43,548 nucleotides of DNA from an uncultured Gammaproteobacteria bacterium (GCA_913045055.1 CAJWPI010000012.1:1-43548); one strand, 5' to 3'. Positions 26,381 to 35,958 are shown, counted from the stretch's first letter. Numbers and translations are program-made. The notes: a model not told the origin generated them from the sequence alone.

Positions 26381-27598
26381 ATGTTGCAAGATTTAATTCA
26401 AAGAATAACTAAAATACAAGTTATTCTTTTTTGTCTGCTTTTCAATTATTTTCTTAAGGCTGAAGTTGATTATTTAGGTGATTTTTCTTTTGAAGGTAGA
26501 TATTTCCTTGAAGACGGTTTCCTCTTTCAAGAAAATTTTCACTCCTCATTTACTTTCTCGCCAGAGATATATTTCGAATCTGACGATGGCAAGAAGTCCT
26601 TTACCTTTAAACCAAAGTTAAGGAATGACTCTCAAGATGAAGAAAGGGACTTAATAGACATTCAAGAACTACATTGGGTGCTCACAGGAAACGCAGTTGA
26701 AAGTAGAATCGGAATTAGAAAAGAATTCTGGGGAGTTACAGAAACTTTCCACAGAGTAGATATTATTAACCAAACTGATTCAGTAGAAAGTTTTGATGGA
26801 GAAGATAAGTTAGGTCAGCCGATGATAAATATCTCTTTAGAGACCCTTTCGGGTTCTATAGATTTCTTTGCTCTACTTGGATCTAGAGAAAGGACTTTTG
26901 CTGGTCGGTTTGGAAGACTTAGAACTCCAATAGTTGTAGATACAGACCATCCAATTTATGAATCAGGAGCAAAGAATAAAAGGATGGATTTCGCTATCAG
27001 ATGGGTTAAGTTTTTTGACAACCTTGAAATGGGTCTATCACATTTTTCTGGTACAACAAGGGAACCGGAATTGATCGAAGATTTATCAACATTAACTCCA
27101 AGATTAATTCCAAAATATAACATAATTGATCAAACTGGCTTAGAAGTCCTGTATATTTTAGGGGGACTTGCAATAAAACTTGAAGCAATTACAAGGTCTG
27201 GACAAAAAGACAGATTCTCTGCAATAACCTCCGGATTTGAATATACACAAATAGGAATTTTTAAAAGCCGATTAGACCTTGGATGGATAATTGAATTCAA
27301 TCATGATGATCGTATTGAGAATTCACCGACATCCTTAGGTACTAGGCTTACATTTAACAACATAGCTGATACGCAAATCCTGGCTGGAATTTTGTGGAAT
27401 GATAATACAAATGAAAAGAGCACTTTCTTGGAGGCTTCTGGGCGTATAGGTGACTGTTGCAAGCTTTCCCTTGAAGGAATAGTATTCTCTAAAGGAAGCC
27501 AGAAGCCTAACATCTTAGACATACAGAAATATAAGAGCCCTTTTGAGTATCTGGAGAATGAGGATTTTTTGAGACTTGAGTTCATATATTATTTATAA
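26381..27598 (+). CDS. Predicted outer-membrane beta-barrel protein
   Basis: The 405-residue protein has an N-terminal hydrophobic signal (about 13-27, ending LKAEVDY). Alternating amphipathic strands follow throughout, such as YFESDDGKKSFTFKPKLR and SRIGIRKEFWGVTETF, and it ends in a hydrophobic/aromatic LRLEFIYYL, as outer-membrane barrels do. I do not recognise the family with certainty; DUF1302-like or porin-like barrels often sit in this place. Its ATG follows the LolA-like stop directly, and the MMPL exporter starts 17 bases after it. It may be the outer-membrane exit of the exporter. Confidence 0.75.
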   Translation: MLQDLIQRITKIQVILFCLLFNYFLKAEVDYLGDFSFEGRYFLEDGFLFQENFHSSFTFSPEIYFESDDGKKSFTFKPKLRNDSQDEERDLIDIQELHWVLTGNAVESRIGIRKEFWGVTETFHRVDIINQTDSVESFDGEDKLGQPMINISLETLSGSIDFFALLGSRERTFAGRFGRLRTPIVVDTDHPIYESGAKNKRMDFAIRWVKFFDNLEMGLSHFSGTTREPELIEDLSTLTPRLIPKYNIIDQTGLEVLYILGGLAIKLEAITRSGQKDRFSAITSGFEYTQIGIFKSRLDLGWIIEFNHDDRIENSPTSLGTRLTFNNIADTQILAGILWNDNTNEKSTFLEASGRIGDCCKLSLEGIVFSKGSQKPNILDIQKYKSPFEYLENEDFLRLEFIYYL

Positions 27599-27615
27599 AT
27601 TAATGGAGAAAGTAC

Positions 27616-29898
27616 ATGCTTGCATGGATGTCAAAAAAAATTATTGAACTTAGACTTATCTTAATTGGTTGTTCAATTTTACTGCTAGTAGGATCTGTAG
27701 CAGGAATTAAATATGTATCCTTTTCGCCTGATATGGAGAATTTTTTTCCAGAAAACCATCCTGTAACAGATGCGCATATGATTATGGATGAGACATTTAC
27801 AACTACTGATAATCTGCTAATAGCTATAGGTGTGAATGAAGGCACTATATTTAAAAGAGATGTTCTAAGCGTAATAGAGAATTTAACTGAAAAGTCTTGG
27901 TCCACACCTCACTCAGTAAGAGTAGATTCTTTAACTAACTTTTCTTACGTTAGTTCTGTAAACGATGATTTAAGGGTTGAACCTTTTATCGAGAATGCCA
28001 TTACTTTAGATGAGAAAGCCATTCTTCTTAAAGAAGAATTAATTGAAAAGGAACCTTTGGCATACGGATCTATAATTTCTAAGGATAAAAAAACTACTAT
28101 AGTAAATATCTTGGTTGATTCTCCTAGAGTTAACATACAAAAAGAATATGGAGAAACTGTAGAGTATGTGCTTTCTCTACTCGAGGAAATAAAAAAGGAG
28201 CATCCGGACTTAGAAATAAAACTCTCAGGAATTATCTATGTTGAATATCTAAGTCCTAGAATTATTTCAGAACAAATGCCTATACTTGTTCCTTGCTTAT
28301 TCTTAGTGATTTTAACTTCTTTGTTCTTTCTTGTTAGAAGTATTCCAGCAGTAATAGGCTCACTTGTTGTTATTATTTTTAGTGCCTCAAGTGCAGTTGG
28401 AATAACTGGCTGGACTTCCGGTTTAGTTACTCAACCATTTGTAATGGTCCCAATTTTAGTTACCACTCTTGCGGTAGCTGATTGTGTTCATTTGTTTAGT
28501 CTATATTTTAGGAGGCTTGATGAAGGAGTCGGTTCTAAAGAATCTATGATTTATAGCTTAAAACTAAATATACAACCCCTATTCATCACTACTATAACTA
28601 CAGCAATAGGATTCTTATCTTTAAATCTTGCCCCTGTAGAACCAATAAGAACTGTAGGAAATGGGATTTTCTTTGGAGTAATTCTAGCTTTTTTATTTAC
28701 TATTTTTTTTCTAGCTCCCCTATGCTCTTTTTTTAATATTAAGGCCCCAAAAAAGACAAACTCTCAAAAGGAGCTAGCTAGAAAAATTGGAGAATTTAGC
28801 GTAAATAATTCTAAGAAACTTTTTTGGTCTGTGTCCTCAATTTCTATATTGCTAATGTTGTTTATTCCTTTTAATACCTTAAATGACAGTCCGATGGAGT
28901 TTTATTCAAAGAAGGTTACTAATTTAACTGAAGATACCAAATGGTTAAGTGAAAGGCTTGGGGGAACTTTCCCGGTAAGTTATCAACTTACTTCCCAAAA
29001 GGAATCAATTTCTGATCCGGAATTTCTTATATATTTAGAACGGTTTACCAATTGGTTAGAGGAGAAAGAAGAAGTAATTCATGTACATTCACTTTCTACG
29101 ATTATGAAGAATTTAAATAGTACTCTCCATAGTGACAACCCTGAGTGGTACAAAATTCCGGCAGAAGAAGACTTAAGTGCTCAATACCTTTTTTTCTATG
29201 AAATGTCTTTGCCATTTGGACTTGATTTAAATACTACCCTTAGTCAGGATCGCTCATCAACAAAATTAATTGCATCACTAAAGGAGATGGGGGCCGAGGA
29301 CTATAAAAAATTTGATAAAGAGGTTCAAACCTACTTACAAGAGAATATGCCAAAAGAAATGGTTTCAGCTGGCAGTGGATTAAGGTCAATGTTTGCCTTT
29401 ATGGGAGAAACTATGGCAACTCAGCTTACTTTTGCCTTAACTATTGGAGCACTTCTCATACTTTTGACTATAGTACTTTCTTTCAGATCAATTAAATTAG
29501 GGCTGTTAACATCGATACCTAACTTATTACCAATAGGGATAGCTTTTGGAGTTTGGGGTTTAATCATCGAAGAGGTGAGTTTTCTAGTTCTACTTGGAAT
29601 GACAACTACACTTGGAATAATAGTAGATTTCACAGTACATATTTTGAGTAAGTATTTACTGGGAAGAAGAGAGATGGGCCTAAATACAAGTGAAGCAATA
29701 ATATTTGCTTTCGAATCAGTAGGGTTTGCTTTAATAGTTCTTACTATAATACTTTCTGCTGGTTTCCTTGTTTTATTATTTGCCTACTTTATTCCTTTGC
29801 ACGGTTTTGCTCTTTTTTCTGTCTTAGCTTTTTTTATAGCATTAATTGTTGATCTTCTTTTATTCCCCGCCCTGTTGCTATCCTTTGACAAAAAGTAG
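27616..29898 (+). CDS. MMPL/RND superfamily exporter
   Basis: Inner-membrane RND-type transporter of 760 residues, with two repeats of one helix, a large periplasmic loop and a five-helix bundle. The first bundle runs from about 223 to 375 (ILVPCLFLVILTSLFFLV and on) and the second from about 615 to 757. The acidic residue within helix four is seen as VADCVHLFSLYF in the first half and IIVDFTVHILSKYL in the second, which fits a proton path. The N-terminal FSPDMENFFPENHPV motif is usual for COG1033-type exporters and HpnN-like proteins. Cargo is probably a lipid or another hydrophobic molecule. Confidence 0.9.
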   Translation: MLAWMSKKIIELRLILIGCSILLLVGSVAGIKYVSFSPDMENFFPENHPVTDAHMIMDETFTTTDNLLIAIGVNEGTIFKRDVLSVIENLTEKSWSTPHSVRVDSLTNFSYVSSVNDDLRVEPFIENAITLDEKAILLKEELIEKEPLAYGSIISKDKKTTIVNILVDSPRVNIQKEYGETVEYVLSLLEEIKKEHPDLEIKLSGIIYVEYLSPRIISEQMPILVPCLFLVILTSLFFLVRSIPAVIGSLVVIIFSASSAVGITGWTSGLVTQPFVMVPILVTTLAVADCVHLFSLYFRRLDEGVGSKESMIYSLKLNIQPLFITTITTAIGFLSLNLAPVEPIRTVGNGIFFGVILAFLFTIFFLAPLCSFFNIKAPKKTNSQKELARKIGEFSVNNSKKLFWSVSSISILLMLFIPFNTLNDSPMEFYSKKVTNLTEDTKWLSERLGGTFPVSYQLTSQKESISDPEFLIYLERFTNWLEEKEEVIHVHSLSTIMKNLNSTLHSDNPEWYKIPAEEDLSAQYLFFYEMSLPFGLDLNTTLSQDRSSTKLIASLKEMGAEDYKKFDKEVQTYLQENMPKEMVSAGSGLRSMFAFMGETMATQLTFALTIGALLILLTIVLSFRSIKLGLLTSIPNLLPIGIAFGVWGLIIEEVSFLVLLGMTTTLGIIVDFTVHILSKYLLGRREMGLNTSEAIIFAFESVGFALIVLTIILSAGFLVLLFAYFIPLHGFALFSVLAFFIALIVDLLLFPALLLSFDKK

Positions 29899-29935
29899 AT
29901 CATTAAGTTAATAAATACTGAGGATTAAAAAAATT

Positions 29936-30826
29936 ATGAACGAAGAAATTTCTAGTTCCTTTAAATACGATAAATCATTTATAGAAATCTTTGGAAAGAA
30001 AATGGCCTATGTCGATAAAGGGAAAGGTGATCCAATTGTTTTTCTTCATGGCAACCCAACCTCATCATATCTATGGAGGAATATCATGCCTTATGCAGAA
30101 AATCATGGAAGAATAATTGCTCCAGATTTAATAGGTATGGGTGACTCAGAAAAACTAGAAGATAGTGGACCTGATAGATACACTTTTGAAGAGCATGCTA
30201 AATATCTTTATGCTTTATTCGAGAAATTAGAACTAAATAACGTGACTCTTGTAATTCATGACTGGGGCTCAGCTTTGGGATTTAATTGGACACGGTTGAA
30301 CCCAGAAAAAGTGAAAGCATTAGTCTATATGGAAGCAATAACAGCCCCAATTAAGGACTGGGAGGCTTGGCCAGAGGTTGCTAGAAATATTTTTCAAGCT
30401 TTTAGATCAGATACCGGAGAAGAATTAATTTTAGAAAAGAACGTCTTTGTAGAAGGAGTGTTAGCAGGGGATGTTTCTAGAGGTCTTACTGATGAAGAAA
30501 TGAGTAACTATAGAAAACCTTTTGCTGAACCAGGAGAATCTCGCAGACCTACTTTAACTTGGCCCCGCCAAATACCTATAGCTGGAGAGCCCAAGAATGT
30601 TGTAGATATAGTAAATTCATATGCAGAGTTTCTAAAAGATTCAGATGTTCCTAAGTTATTTATTAATGCTAACCCAGGAGCAATCTTAGTGGGGGAACAA
30701 AGGGAAGAAGCTAGAAAATGGCCTAATCAAAAAGAAGTAACCGTTCAAGGTAATCACTTTGTTCAGGAATCAGCACCGCATGAAATCGGAAAGGAGATAT
30801 CTAATTTTCTTAAGAGCTTAAATTAA
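29936..30826 (+). CDS. Haloalkane dehalogenase (HLD-II type)
   Basis: Alpha/beta hydrolase of 296 residues that would replace a carbon-bound halogen with hydroxyl. All five working residues of the DhaA/HLD-II subfamily are present: nucleophile Asp109 and halide-binding Trp110 in HDWGS, halide-binding Asn40 in HGNPTSS, acid Glu133 in YMEAI, and base His274 in GNHFVQE. Motif spacing equals that of DhaA (N41, D106, W107, E130, H272) within a few residues. It lies 37 bases after the MMPL gene in the same direction, so it may belong to that transcript. Convergent with the luciferase-like gene. The natural halogenated substrate is unknown. Confidence 0.9.
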   Translation: MNEEISSSFKYDKSFIEIFGKKMAYVDKGKGDPIVFLHGNPTSSYLWRNIMPYAENHGRIIAPDLIGMGDSEKLEDSGPDRYTFEEHAKYLYALFEKLELNNVTLVIHDWGSALGFNWTRLNPEKVKALVYMEAITAPIKDWEAWPEVARNIFQAFRSDTGEELILEKNVFVEGVLAGDVSRGLTDEEMSNYRKPFAEPGESRRPTLTWPRQIPIAGEPKNVVDIVNSYAEFLKDSDVPKLFINANPGAILVGEQREEARKWPNQKEVTVQGNHFVQESAPHEIGKEISNFLKSLN

Positions 30827-30841
30827 TATTGTAAGATTTAA

Positions 30842-31822
30842 TTAAGAAAATAATTCTCTTATAAGTCTATAAGATTCTGCTCTTGCAGAAAAAGGTTCAC
30901 AAATAGTAACTATTTTAAGTTCTTCGGCTTGAGTTTGATCTAATAGAGGTTGGAGAGCTTTCTTGATAGTCTTTGGTGAACCTATAAAACTTCTATTATC
31001 AGCAGGAGTTGAAATATTACCGTTCAAAGTTGACTTAGCTTCACTTTGAGTTGGAAAAGGAGAAAAATCTCCTAATTGTATTTTTTTTCTCCATAAAGAT
31101 GCACTCAAAGATAAGTCTACTGCTTGTTCATCAGTTTCTGCACAAATAGCAAAAACTCCAACACTTACTCTGGGTTTAGATGAAAAATCAGAGGGTGTAA
31201 AATTTTTTCTGTAATAATCAGCAAGAGGCAGACAGTCTTGATCAATAAAATATGCTAAGGACATAGGTAACCCAAAGTGGGCAGCATATTCAGCTCCTTG
31301 TTTTGATGAAACTAATAACCAGGTTTCTGGAACATTGCCTAACCCTGGAGTTACGTTAACTGTCTTAAAGGCATCAGTGTCTGGTGTGTTCCCATGTAAA
31401 AAAGATTGTAAATCATTCATTTTGGTAGGAAAAAAATCTGGTCCAGTAGTTTTAGAGCCATAAGCTAAAGCACCAGCCTGGTAAGGATCACTTCCTGGAG
31501 CTCGTCCCAAGCCTAAGTCTATGCGTTTAGGATACAAGGACTCAAGTAATCTAAAATTTTCAGCTACTTTATAGGGACTATAATGCATTAACATTACACC
31601 CCCAGAACCAACTCTTATAGAAGAAGTTTCTGAAGCGATTTTAGGGATAAAGATTTCTGGGGCGCAGCCTGCAAAAGACAAAGACCCATGATGTTCGGCT
31701 ACCCAATAACGATGCAAACCATAAGAATCAGTAAGTTTTGCTAACTCTATAGAGTCTATTAGGGCTTGATTAGCATCAGTATTGGAAAAAATAGGAGATT
31801 GATCAACAACGCTAATCTTCAT
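30842..31822 (-). CDS. LLM-class flavin-dependent oxidoreductase
   Basis: Luciferase-like monooxygenase of 326 residues. YWVAEHHGSLSFAGCAPEIFI, the RVGSGGVMLMHYSPYKVAENFRLL strand region and IDLGLGRAPGSDP are the usual signatures of the single-component MsnO8-type family. These enzymes use reduced FMN to oxidise small hydrophobic compounds, but the substrate here is open. Its ATG overlaps the stop of the upstream DUF7064/7065-like gene by four bases, so the two are made together. Confidence 0.9.
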   Translation of the reverse strand: MKISVVDQSPIFSNTDANQALIDSIELAKLTDSYGLHRYWVAEHHGSLSFAGCAPEIFIPKIASETSSIRVGSGGVMLMHYSPYKVAENFRLLESLYPKRIDLGLGRAPGSDPYQAGALAYGSKTTGPDFFPTKMNDLQSFLHGNTPDTDAFKTVNVTPGLGNVPETWLLVSSKQGAEYAAHFGLPMSLAYFIDQDCLPLADYYRKNFTPSDFSSKPRVSVGVFAICAETDEQAVDLSLSASLWRKKIQLGDFSPFPTQSEAKSTLNGNISTPADNRSFIGSPKTIKKALQPLLDQTQAEELKIVTICEPFSARAESYRLIRELFS

Positions 31823-32832
31823 GGACCTACAGGCTCTCCGTCTATAATTTGGTCAAGGTATTCTGACATGCCGTATCCAGTCTTTTCCTCGAAAGTATAT
31901 TCAGTCATAGCTTCAGTTATTCTTGTTGTTAGGTCTTCCCCTTGAGGGGTTTTTCTTTTATTGCGTAAAGGAATTAACGACAAAACCTTTCCTTTTACTA
32001 AATATTCTCTTTCTTCAGTTACTGCCTTGGCAATAATAGTCTTTTGATATCTATCCTTGTCATAAACAGTCTCTATGGAGCAATCCTGAATAGATTTATG
32101 TTGTCCATTCTCTAAAACTAACCCACCCCTTCGTTCCTTTCCTTCACCTCGATTTACTATGCTAAACATAAAGCCGATATCTTTATTGATATTTATTGTT
32201 AGCCATCTATACCATGATAAAGACTGCCAATACCTAGGACCCCAGCTTTTATCTCTCAAACCGTAACCCTCTATATTCCATTGTTCATTAGCTAACTTAA
32301 TAGACCCGCTGCCCTTTGTGTGTTGTTCGTAGTGCGCTCTAGAAAAACTCTTTTCTGGGTCTAAATCTAAAGGAGTTCCATCTTTTCTAATCACCTCGCC
32401 TCCAAACATGGGAGATATTCCATAAATATCAAGATCAATTGTGCTTTCAACTCTTGAATTTGAAGTAAAAGCTTCTTTTGGATTGATCATCTGTTTAGGC
32501 TTTTCTAATAATAATACTTCGCCTGTATATTTTATTCTTAAATGTTTAAAAGGTTCTATAATCGAAAAACTCATTCCACCGGCATTGAATTCATCATTAT
32601 TAGATATTGTTGGTCTATTAAACATAAAACCAACTCTGCCATCAGGCAGATACAAACAACAAGTCATTTCTGCGTATCCCTCATTGGGTCTATTACCAAG
32701 CCTAAACCAACCACCAAGTCTGGAGGAATGATCAAATAAATTGAAATACATGCTCTCGTTATAGTTCGGAGAAGCGTCTGGTAGATGATTAAACTCATCT
32801 TCAGGTTCTAACTTGGTTATGAAATCAGTCAA
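31819..32832 (-). CDS. DUF7064/DUF7065-like protein
   Basis: A 337-residue beta-rich protein without signal peptide or membrane helix. The beginning (FNHLPDASPNYNESMYFNLFD), GGWFRLGNRPNEGYAEMTCCLYLPDGR and the later GYGLRDKSWGPRYWQSLSWYRW look like the paired DUF7065 (N-terminal) and DUF7064 (C-terminal) lipocalin-like domains found in actinobacteria and marine gammaproteobacteria near steroid or lipid genes. The RDxSWGPR block is the most conserved part. No enzyme activity has been assigned. It is coupled to the flavin monooxygenase by a 4-base overlap and starts nine bases after queG. The domain name is from memory and moderate in certainty. Confidence 0.7.
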   Translation of the reverse strand: MTDFITKLEPEDEFNHLPDASPNYNESMYFNLFDHSSRLGGWFRLGNRPNEGYAEMTCCLYLPDGRVGFMFNRPTISNNDEFNAGGMSFSIIEPFKHLRIKYTGEVLLLEKPKQMINPKEAFTSNSRVESTIDLDIYGISPMFGGEVIRKDGTPLDLDPEKSFSRAHYEQHTKGSGSIKLANEQWNIEGYGLRDKSWGPRYWQSLSWYRWLTININKDIGFMFSIVNRGEGKERRGGLVLENGQHKSIQDCSIETVYDKDRYQKTIIAKAVTEEREYLVKGKVLSLIPLRNKRKTPQGEDLTTRITEAMTEYTFEEKTGYGMSEYLDQIIDGEPVGP

Positions 32833-32841
32833 TGTTTTTAT

Positions 32842-33906
32842 TTACCCTAAATGTTGATTTAAAGCCCAGTTTACATGTTCTCTTACTAATGCAGAAGGGA
32901 AGTTCTTTCTAGAATTTAAAGCATCTATAATTTTCTTAGTTTTATCTGCGTTTCCTAGTGCAATGGCAATATTTCTTAACCAACATTCGTATCCAGCCCT
33001 CCTGATCGGCGAGCCTTCAGTTTTCTTCAGAAACTCTTCTTTAGACCATGAGAACAAATCAACCAGTTCAGAATTTTCAAGGTTATTTCTTGGTCTAAAA
33101 TCATCTTCTTTAGAAAACTTAGCAAATTTATTCCATGGACAATATATTTGACAATCGTCACAACCAAAGATTCTATTTCCCATTAATGGTCTCAATTCCT
33201 TTGGTATTGAGCCTTTAAATTCAATGGTTAAATAAGATATACATTTTCTTGAATCTAGTTGATAGGGACCTTCAAAAGCCTTAGTGGGGCAAATATCTAT
33301 GCATGCGGAACATGAACCACAATGATTTCCCTCAAAAGGTTCGTCTATTGGTAAATCCAAATCGGTATAAATTTCACCTAAGAAAAAATAAGAGCCTGCT
33401 CTTTTATTTAATAATAATGTGTTCTTTCCTATCCAACCAATACCAGCTTTTTCAGCAATAGCTTTCTCTAAAACCGGTGCACTGTCTACAAAAACTCTAC
33501 TTGAAGTGGGGGTAGCTAATTTAATCCTCTCTACTAACAACTTTAATTTTTTTCTTAAGACTTTATGGTAATCCCTTCCTTGTGCATAACTTGCTATATA
33601 AGCTTTCTTGGGGTGGTCAAGAAGCTCTGTTCCCTTGTGACCTGGAGGCAAATAATCGATTGATACTGAAATAATTCTTTTAGTACCTTTGAATAATTTC
33701 TCAGGTCTGGATCGTTTTTTTCCATGTATCTTCATATATTCCATCTCGCCTTGAAAATCTCTTTTTAACCATCTCTCTAAATACTTTTCATGTTGACGGA
33801 GCTCTATATCTGTTATGCCCACATTGTTAAAGCCTAGTTCTTTAGACCATTTTTTTATCTCTCTACTCAGCTTTAGTAGACCAGTTGTTTTGTTTTTTAT
33901 TTCCAT
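32842..33906 (-). CDS. queG: Epoxyqueuosine reductase
   Basis: Last step of queuosine synthesis, reducing epoxyqueuosine in tRNA with a cobalamin cofactor and two [4Fe-4S] clusters. Eight cluster cysteines are visible: CGSCSACIDICP (196, 199, 202, 206), Cys222, and CDDCQIYCPW (249, 252, 256). The N-terminal VDSAPVLEKAIAEKAGIGWIGKNTLLL segment (about 140-166) is highly typical. The C-terminal HEAT-like part is present, and 354 residues is normal. It is divergent from nnr-tsaE, as in many gammaproteobacteria. Confidence 0.95.
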   Translation of the reverse strand: MEIKNKTTGLLKLSREIKKWSKELGFNNVGITDIELRQHEKYLERWLKRDFQGEMEYMKIHGKKRSRPEKLFKGTKRIISVSIDYLPPGHKGTELLDHPKKAYIASYAQGRDYHKVLRKKLKLLVERIKLATPTSSRVFVDSAPVLEKAIAEKAGIGWIGKNTLLLNKRAGSYFFLGEIYTDLDLPIDEPFEGNHCGSCSACIDICPTKAFEGPYQLDSRKCISYLTIEFKGSIPKELRPLMGNRIFGCDDCQIYCPWNKFAKFSKEDDFRPRNNLENSELVDLFSWSKEEFLKKTEGSPIRRAGYECWLRNIAIALGNADKTKKIIDALNSRKNFPSALVREHVNWALNQHLG

Positions 33907-33973
33907 ACAATTAATAGGCTAGTAAGTCACGTGAGGATATAATTTTCCTCCGAGTATATGATAATTATAGTAA

Positions 33974-35485
33974 ATGAAACTTTATACCTCTTCTGAAACA
34001 AGAAAACTTGATGCATTAGCGATTAAAAAAAGTGGCGTTACAGCTTTTTCTTTAATGCAGAAAGCAGCTGAATTTTCTTTTAATACTTTATTAGAAAAAT
34101 GGCCCAATACTGAGAAAGTTATAATATTTTGTAGTAAAGGCAATAATACTGGTGACGGTTATTTAGTTGCTTCCCTCCTCAAAGAAGCAGGTTTTCAAAC
34201 ATTGATTGTTCAGATAACTCAAAGAAAAGGGATGTCTGCAGCAACTAAGAAAGCTCTTGAAATATGTAAAAAAATGAAAATTGAGAGTATAAGTTTCAAC
34301 TCTTTTAAGAAACTGAAACTCAAAAAGAATACCGTATTTATAGATGCAATTCTAGGTACAGGATTGAAGGGAAATGTTAGAACAGGATTACTTAAAGCCA
34401 TAAAAATTATTAATAAGAAAACAAGGAGCTATCCGACACTATCTTTAGATATTCCTTCAGGTATTTGTGCAGACACAGGTAAAGAAATGGGGACTTCTAT
34501 TATTGCAGATGCAACTGCTGCTTTTATTGGAAGAAAAAGAGGTTGTTATACCTCTATAGGTAAAGAAAGAGCAGGAAAAGTATATTTTGATGACCTTTCA
34601 GTAGGAAAGGATATTTTTCATAGAGTGGATTCTAATTGCTATATTCTTAATATGGAGAATCATTTACAAAAGATCTCTGAAAGAGATTTGAATAGTCATA
34701 AAGGTAATTATGGGCATGTTCTAGTAATAGGCGGGAATACCGGGTTTGGAGGTGCAGCCATACTTACAGCTAAAGCTGTAGCAAGGTCTGGTGCTGGCTT
34801 AGTCAGTTTAGCAACCAAACCAGAACACATAACAGCTGCATTGAGTCAATGTCCTGAAATAATGGTTAAGGGAATAAATTCAGGTCAAGATTTAGAACCT
34901 TACTTATCTTTGCCAGATGTAATAGTAATAGGTCCAGGCTTGGGTAAAAATGCTTGGTCTGAACAGCTTGTTCAAAGAACGTTTTGGGAAGCAAATAAAA
35001 GAAAGATACCTGTTGTTATGGACGCAGACTCTCTTAATTTATTCCCAGAACTAAGTCTTTCATGTCCTTTACCAAAAAGACTTGTAATTACACCCCATCC
35101 TGGTGAAGCATCAAGACTGTTAAATAAAACTGTTGGAGAAATAGAAAAAGATCGCTTTGGAGCGGCTAAAGAATTACAAAAGAGATTTAAAGCAACAGTA
35201 GTGCTAAAGGGTTCAGGTACTCTGATATGTTTTAAAAAAGGAAGAATCCAAATTATTGGGGTATGTGAAGCAGGCAACCCGGGTATGGCTTCAGGGGGAA
35301 TGGGAGATATTTTAAGTGGTCTAATAGCGAGCTTTATAGCTCAAGGCTTAAATATTATTAGTGCTACAGAAACCGCTGTTGATATTCACTCTAAAGCAGC
35401 TGACATTACCGCTTTAAGATTAGGTCAGATGGGCATGTTAGCAAGTGACGTTTTAGAAGATGTAGCTGATTTTCTAAGATCTTAA
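33974..35485 (+). CDS. nnr: Bifunctional NAD(P)H-hydrate epimerase / ADP-dependent dehydratase
   Basis: Repairs damaged NAD(P)H hydrates. The N-terminal YjeF_N epimerase domain (about 1-215) has FSLMQKAAE and the NNTGDGY motif, a variant of the usual NNGGDG. The C-terminal carbohydrate-kinase-like dehydratase (about 225-500) has GNTGFGGAAILTAKAVARSGAGLV, VIVIGPGLGKN, LVITPHPGEASRL and GNPGMASGGMGDILSGLIA with the catalytic Asp. The fused length of 503 residues is normal. Its stop overlaps the start of tsaE by one base (TAATG). Confidence 0.94.
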   Translation: MKLYTSSETRKLDALAIKKSGVTAFSLMQKAAEFSFNTLLEKWPNTEKVIIFCSKGNNTGDGYLVASLLKEAGFQTLIVQITQRKGMSAATKKALEICKKMKIESISFNSFKKLKLKKNTVFIDAILGTGLKGNVRTGLLKAIKIINKKTRSYPTLSLDIPSGICADTGKEMGTSIIADATAAFIGRKRGCYTSIGKERAGKVYFDDLSVGKDIFHRVDSNCYILNMENHLQKISERDLNSHKGNYGHVLVIGGNTGFGGAAILTAKAVARSGAGLVSLATKPEHITAALSQCPEIMVKGINSGQDLEPYLSLPDVIVIGPGLGKNAWSEQLVQRTFWEANKRKIPVVMDADSLNLFPELSLSCPLPKRLVITPHPGEASRLLNKTVGEIEKDRFGAAKELQKRFKATVVLKGSGTLICFKKGRIQIIGVCEAGNPGMASGGMGDILSGLIASFIAQGLNIISATETAVDIHSKAADITALRLGQMGMLASDVLEDVADFLRS

Positions 35486-35958
35486 TGCGTTCTTTTCAAC
35501 TAAAAACACAAGACGACTCAGAAACTAAGGCTTTAGGGTTTTATATTGCCCAAGATTTTCTAAATTTAAAAAAAGGGGTTTTGTCTGTACTTTTTCTTTC
35601 AGGAGAACTAGGTGCAGGAAAGACAGTTTTTACTAAAGGCTTCTTAAAGGGTCTTGGATACAAAGGAATGGTAAAAAGTCCAACTTTTAGTATTGTTGAT
35701 ATCTACGAAATTAATAATTTTACAGTTTTCCACTTTGATTTATATAGGATAACAAGTCCTGTAGAACTTCTTGAAATAGGAATAGAAGAATACCTTGAGA
35801 AGAAAGAATCCTTGTGTATTTTTGAGTGGCCAGAGAGGGCTGAGCAGCTGCTTCCTTTTCCTGACCTTAAGATCGAAATAAAACTTACAGAAGTTCAAGA
35901 AAATAATAGTAGAATAATAAAGTTTATGACCAAATTAGATCTTAAAACTTTAAGGTAA
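35485..35958 (+). CDS. tsaE: tRNA threonylcarbamoyladenosine biosynthesis ATPase TsaE
   Basis: ATPase of the TsaB-TsaD-TsaE complex that makes t6A37 in ANN-decoding tRNAs. The Walker A motif GELGAGKT is at 40-47. KSPTFSIVDIYE, HFDLYRI and the GIEEYLE and IFEWPERAEQLLP blocks are all characteristic. 157 residues is normal. It overlaps nnr by one base. In many gammaproteobacteria amiB follows; here a metallophosphatase follows instead. Confidence 0.95.
   Translation: MRSFQLKTQDDSETKALGFYIAQDFLNLKKGVLSVLFLSGELGAGKTVFTKGFLKGLGYKGMVKSPTFSIVDIYEINNFTVFHFDLYRITSPVELLEIGIEEYLEKKESLCIFEWPERAEQLLPFPDLKIEIKLTEVQENNSRIIKFMTKLDLKTLR

Noticed and set aside
27301-27905. Two minus-strand frames antisense to the barrel and MMPL genes
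   Set aside because: Their composition is the mirror of the real genes; no start signals or motifs.
33935-33952. GAGGA / TCCTC inverted repeat in the queG-nnr divergent gap
   Set aside because: The arms are only five bases and such pairs are common by chance.
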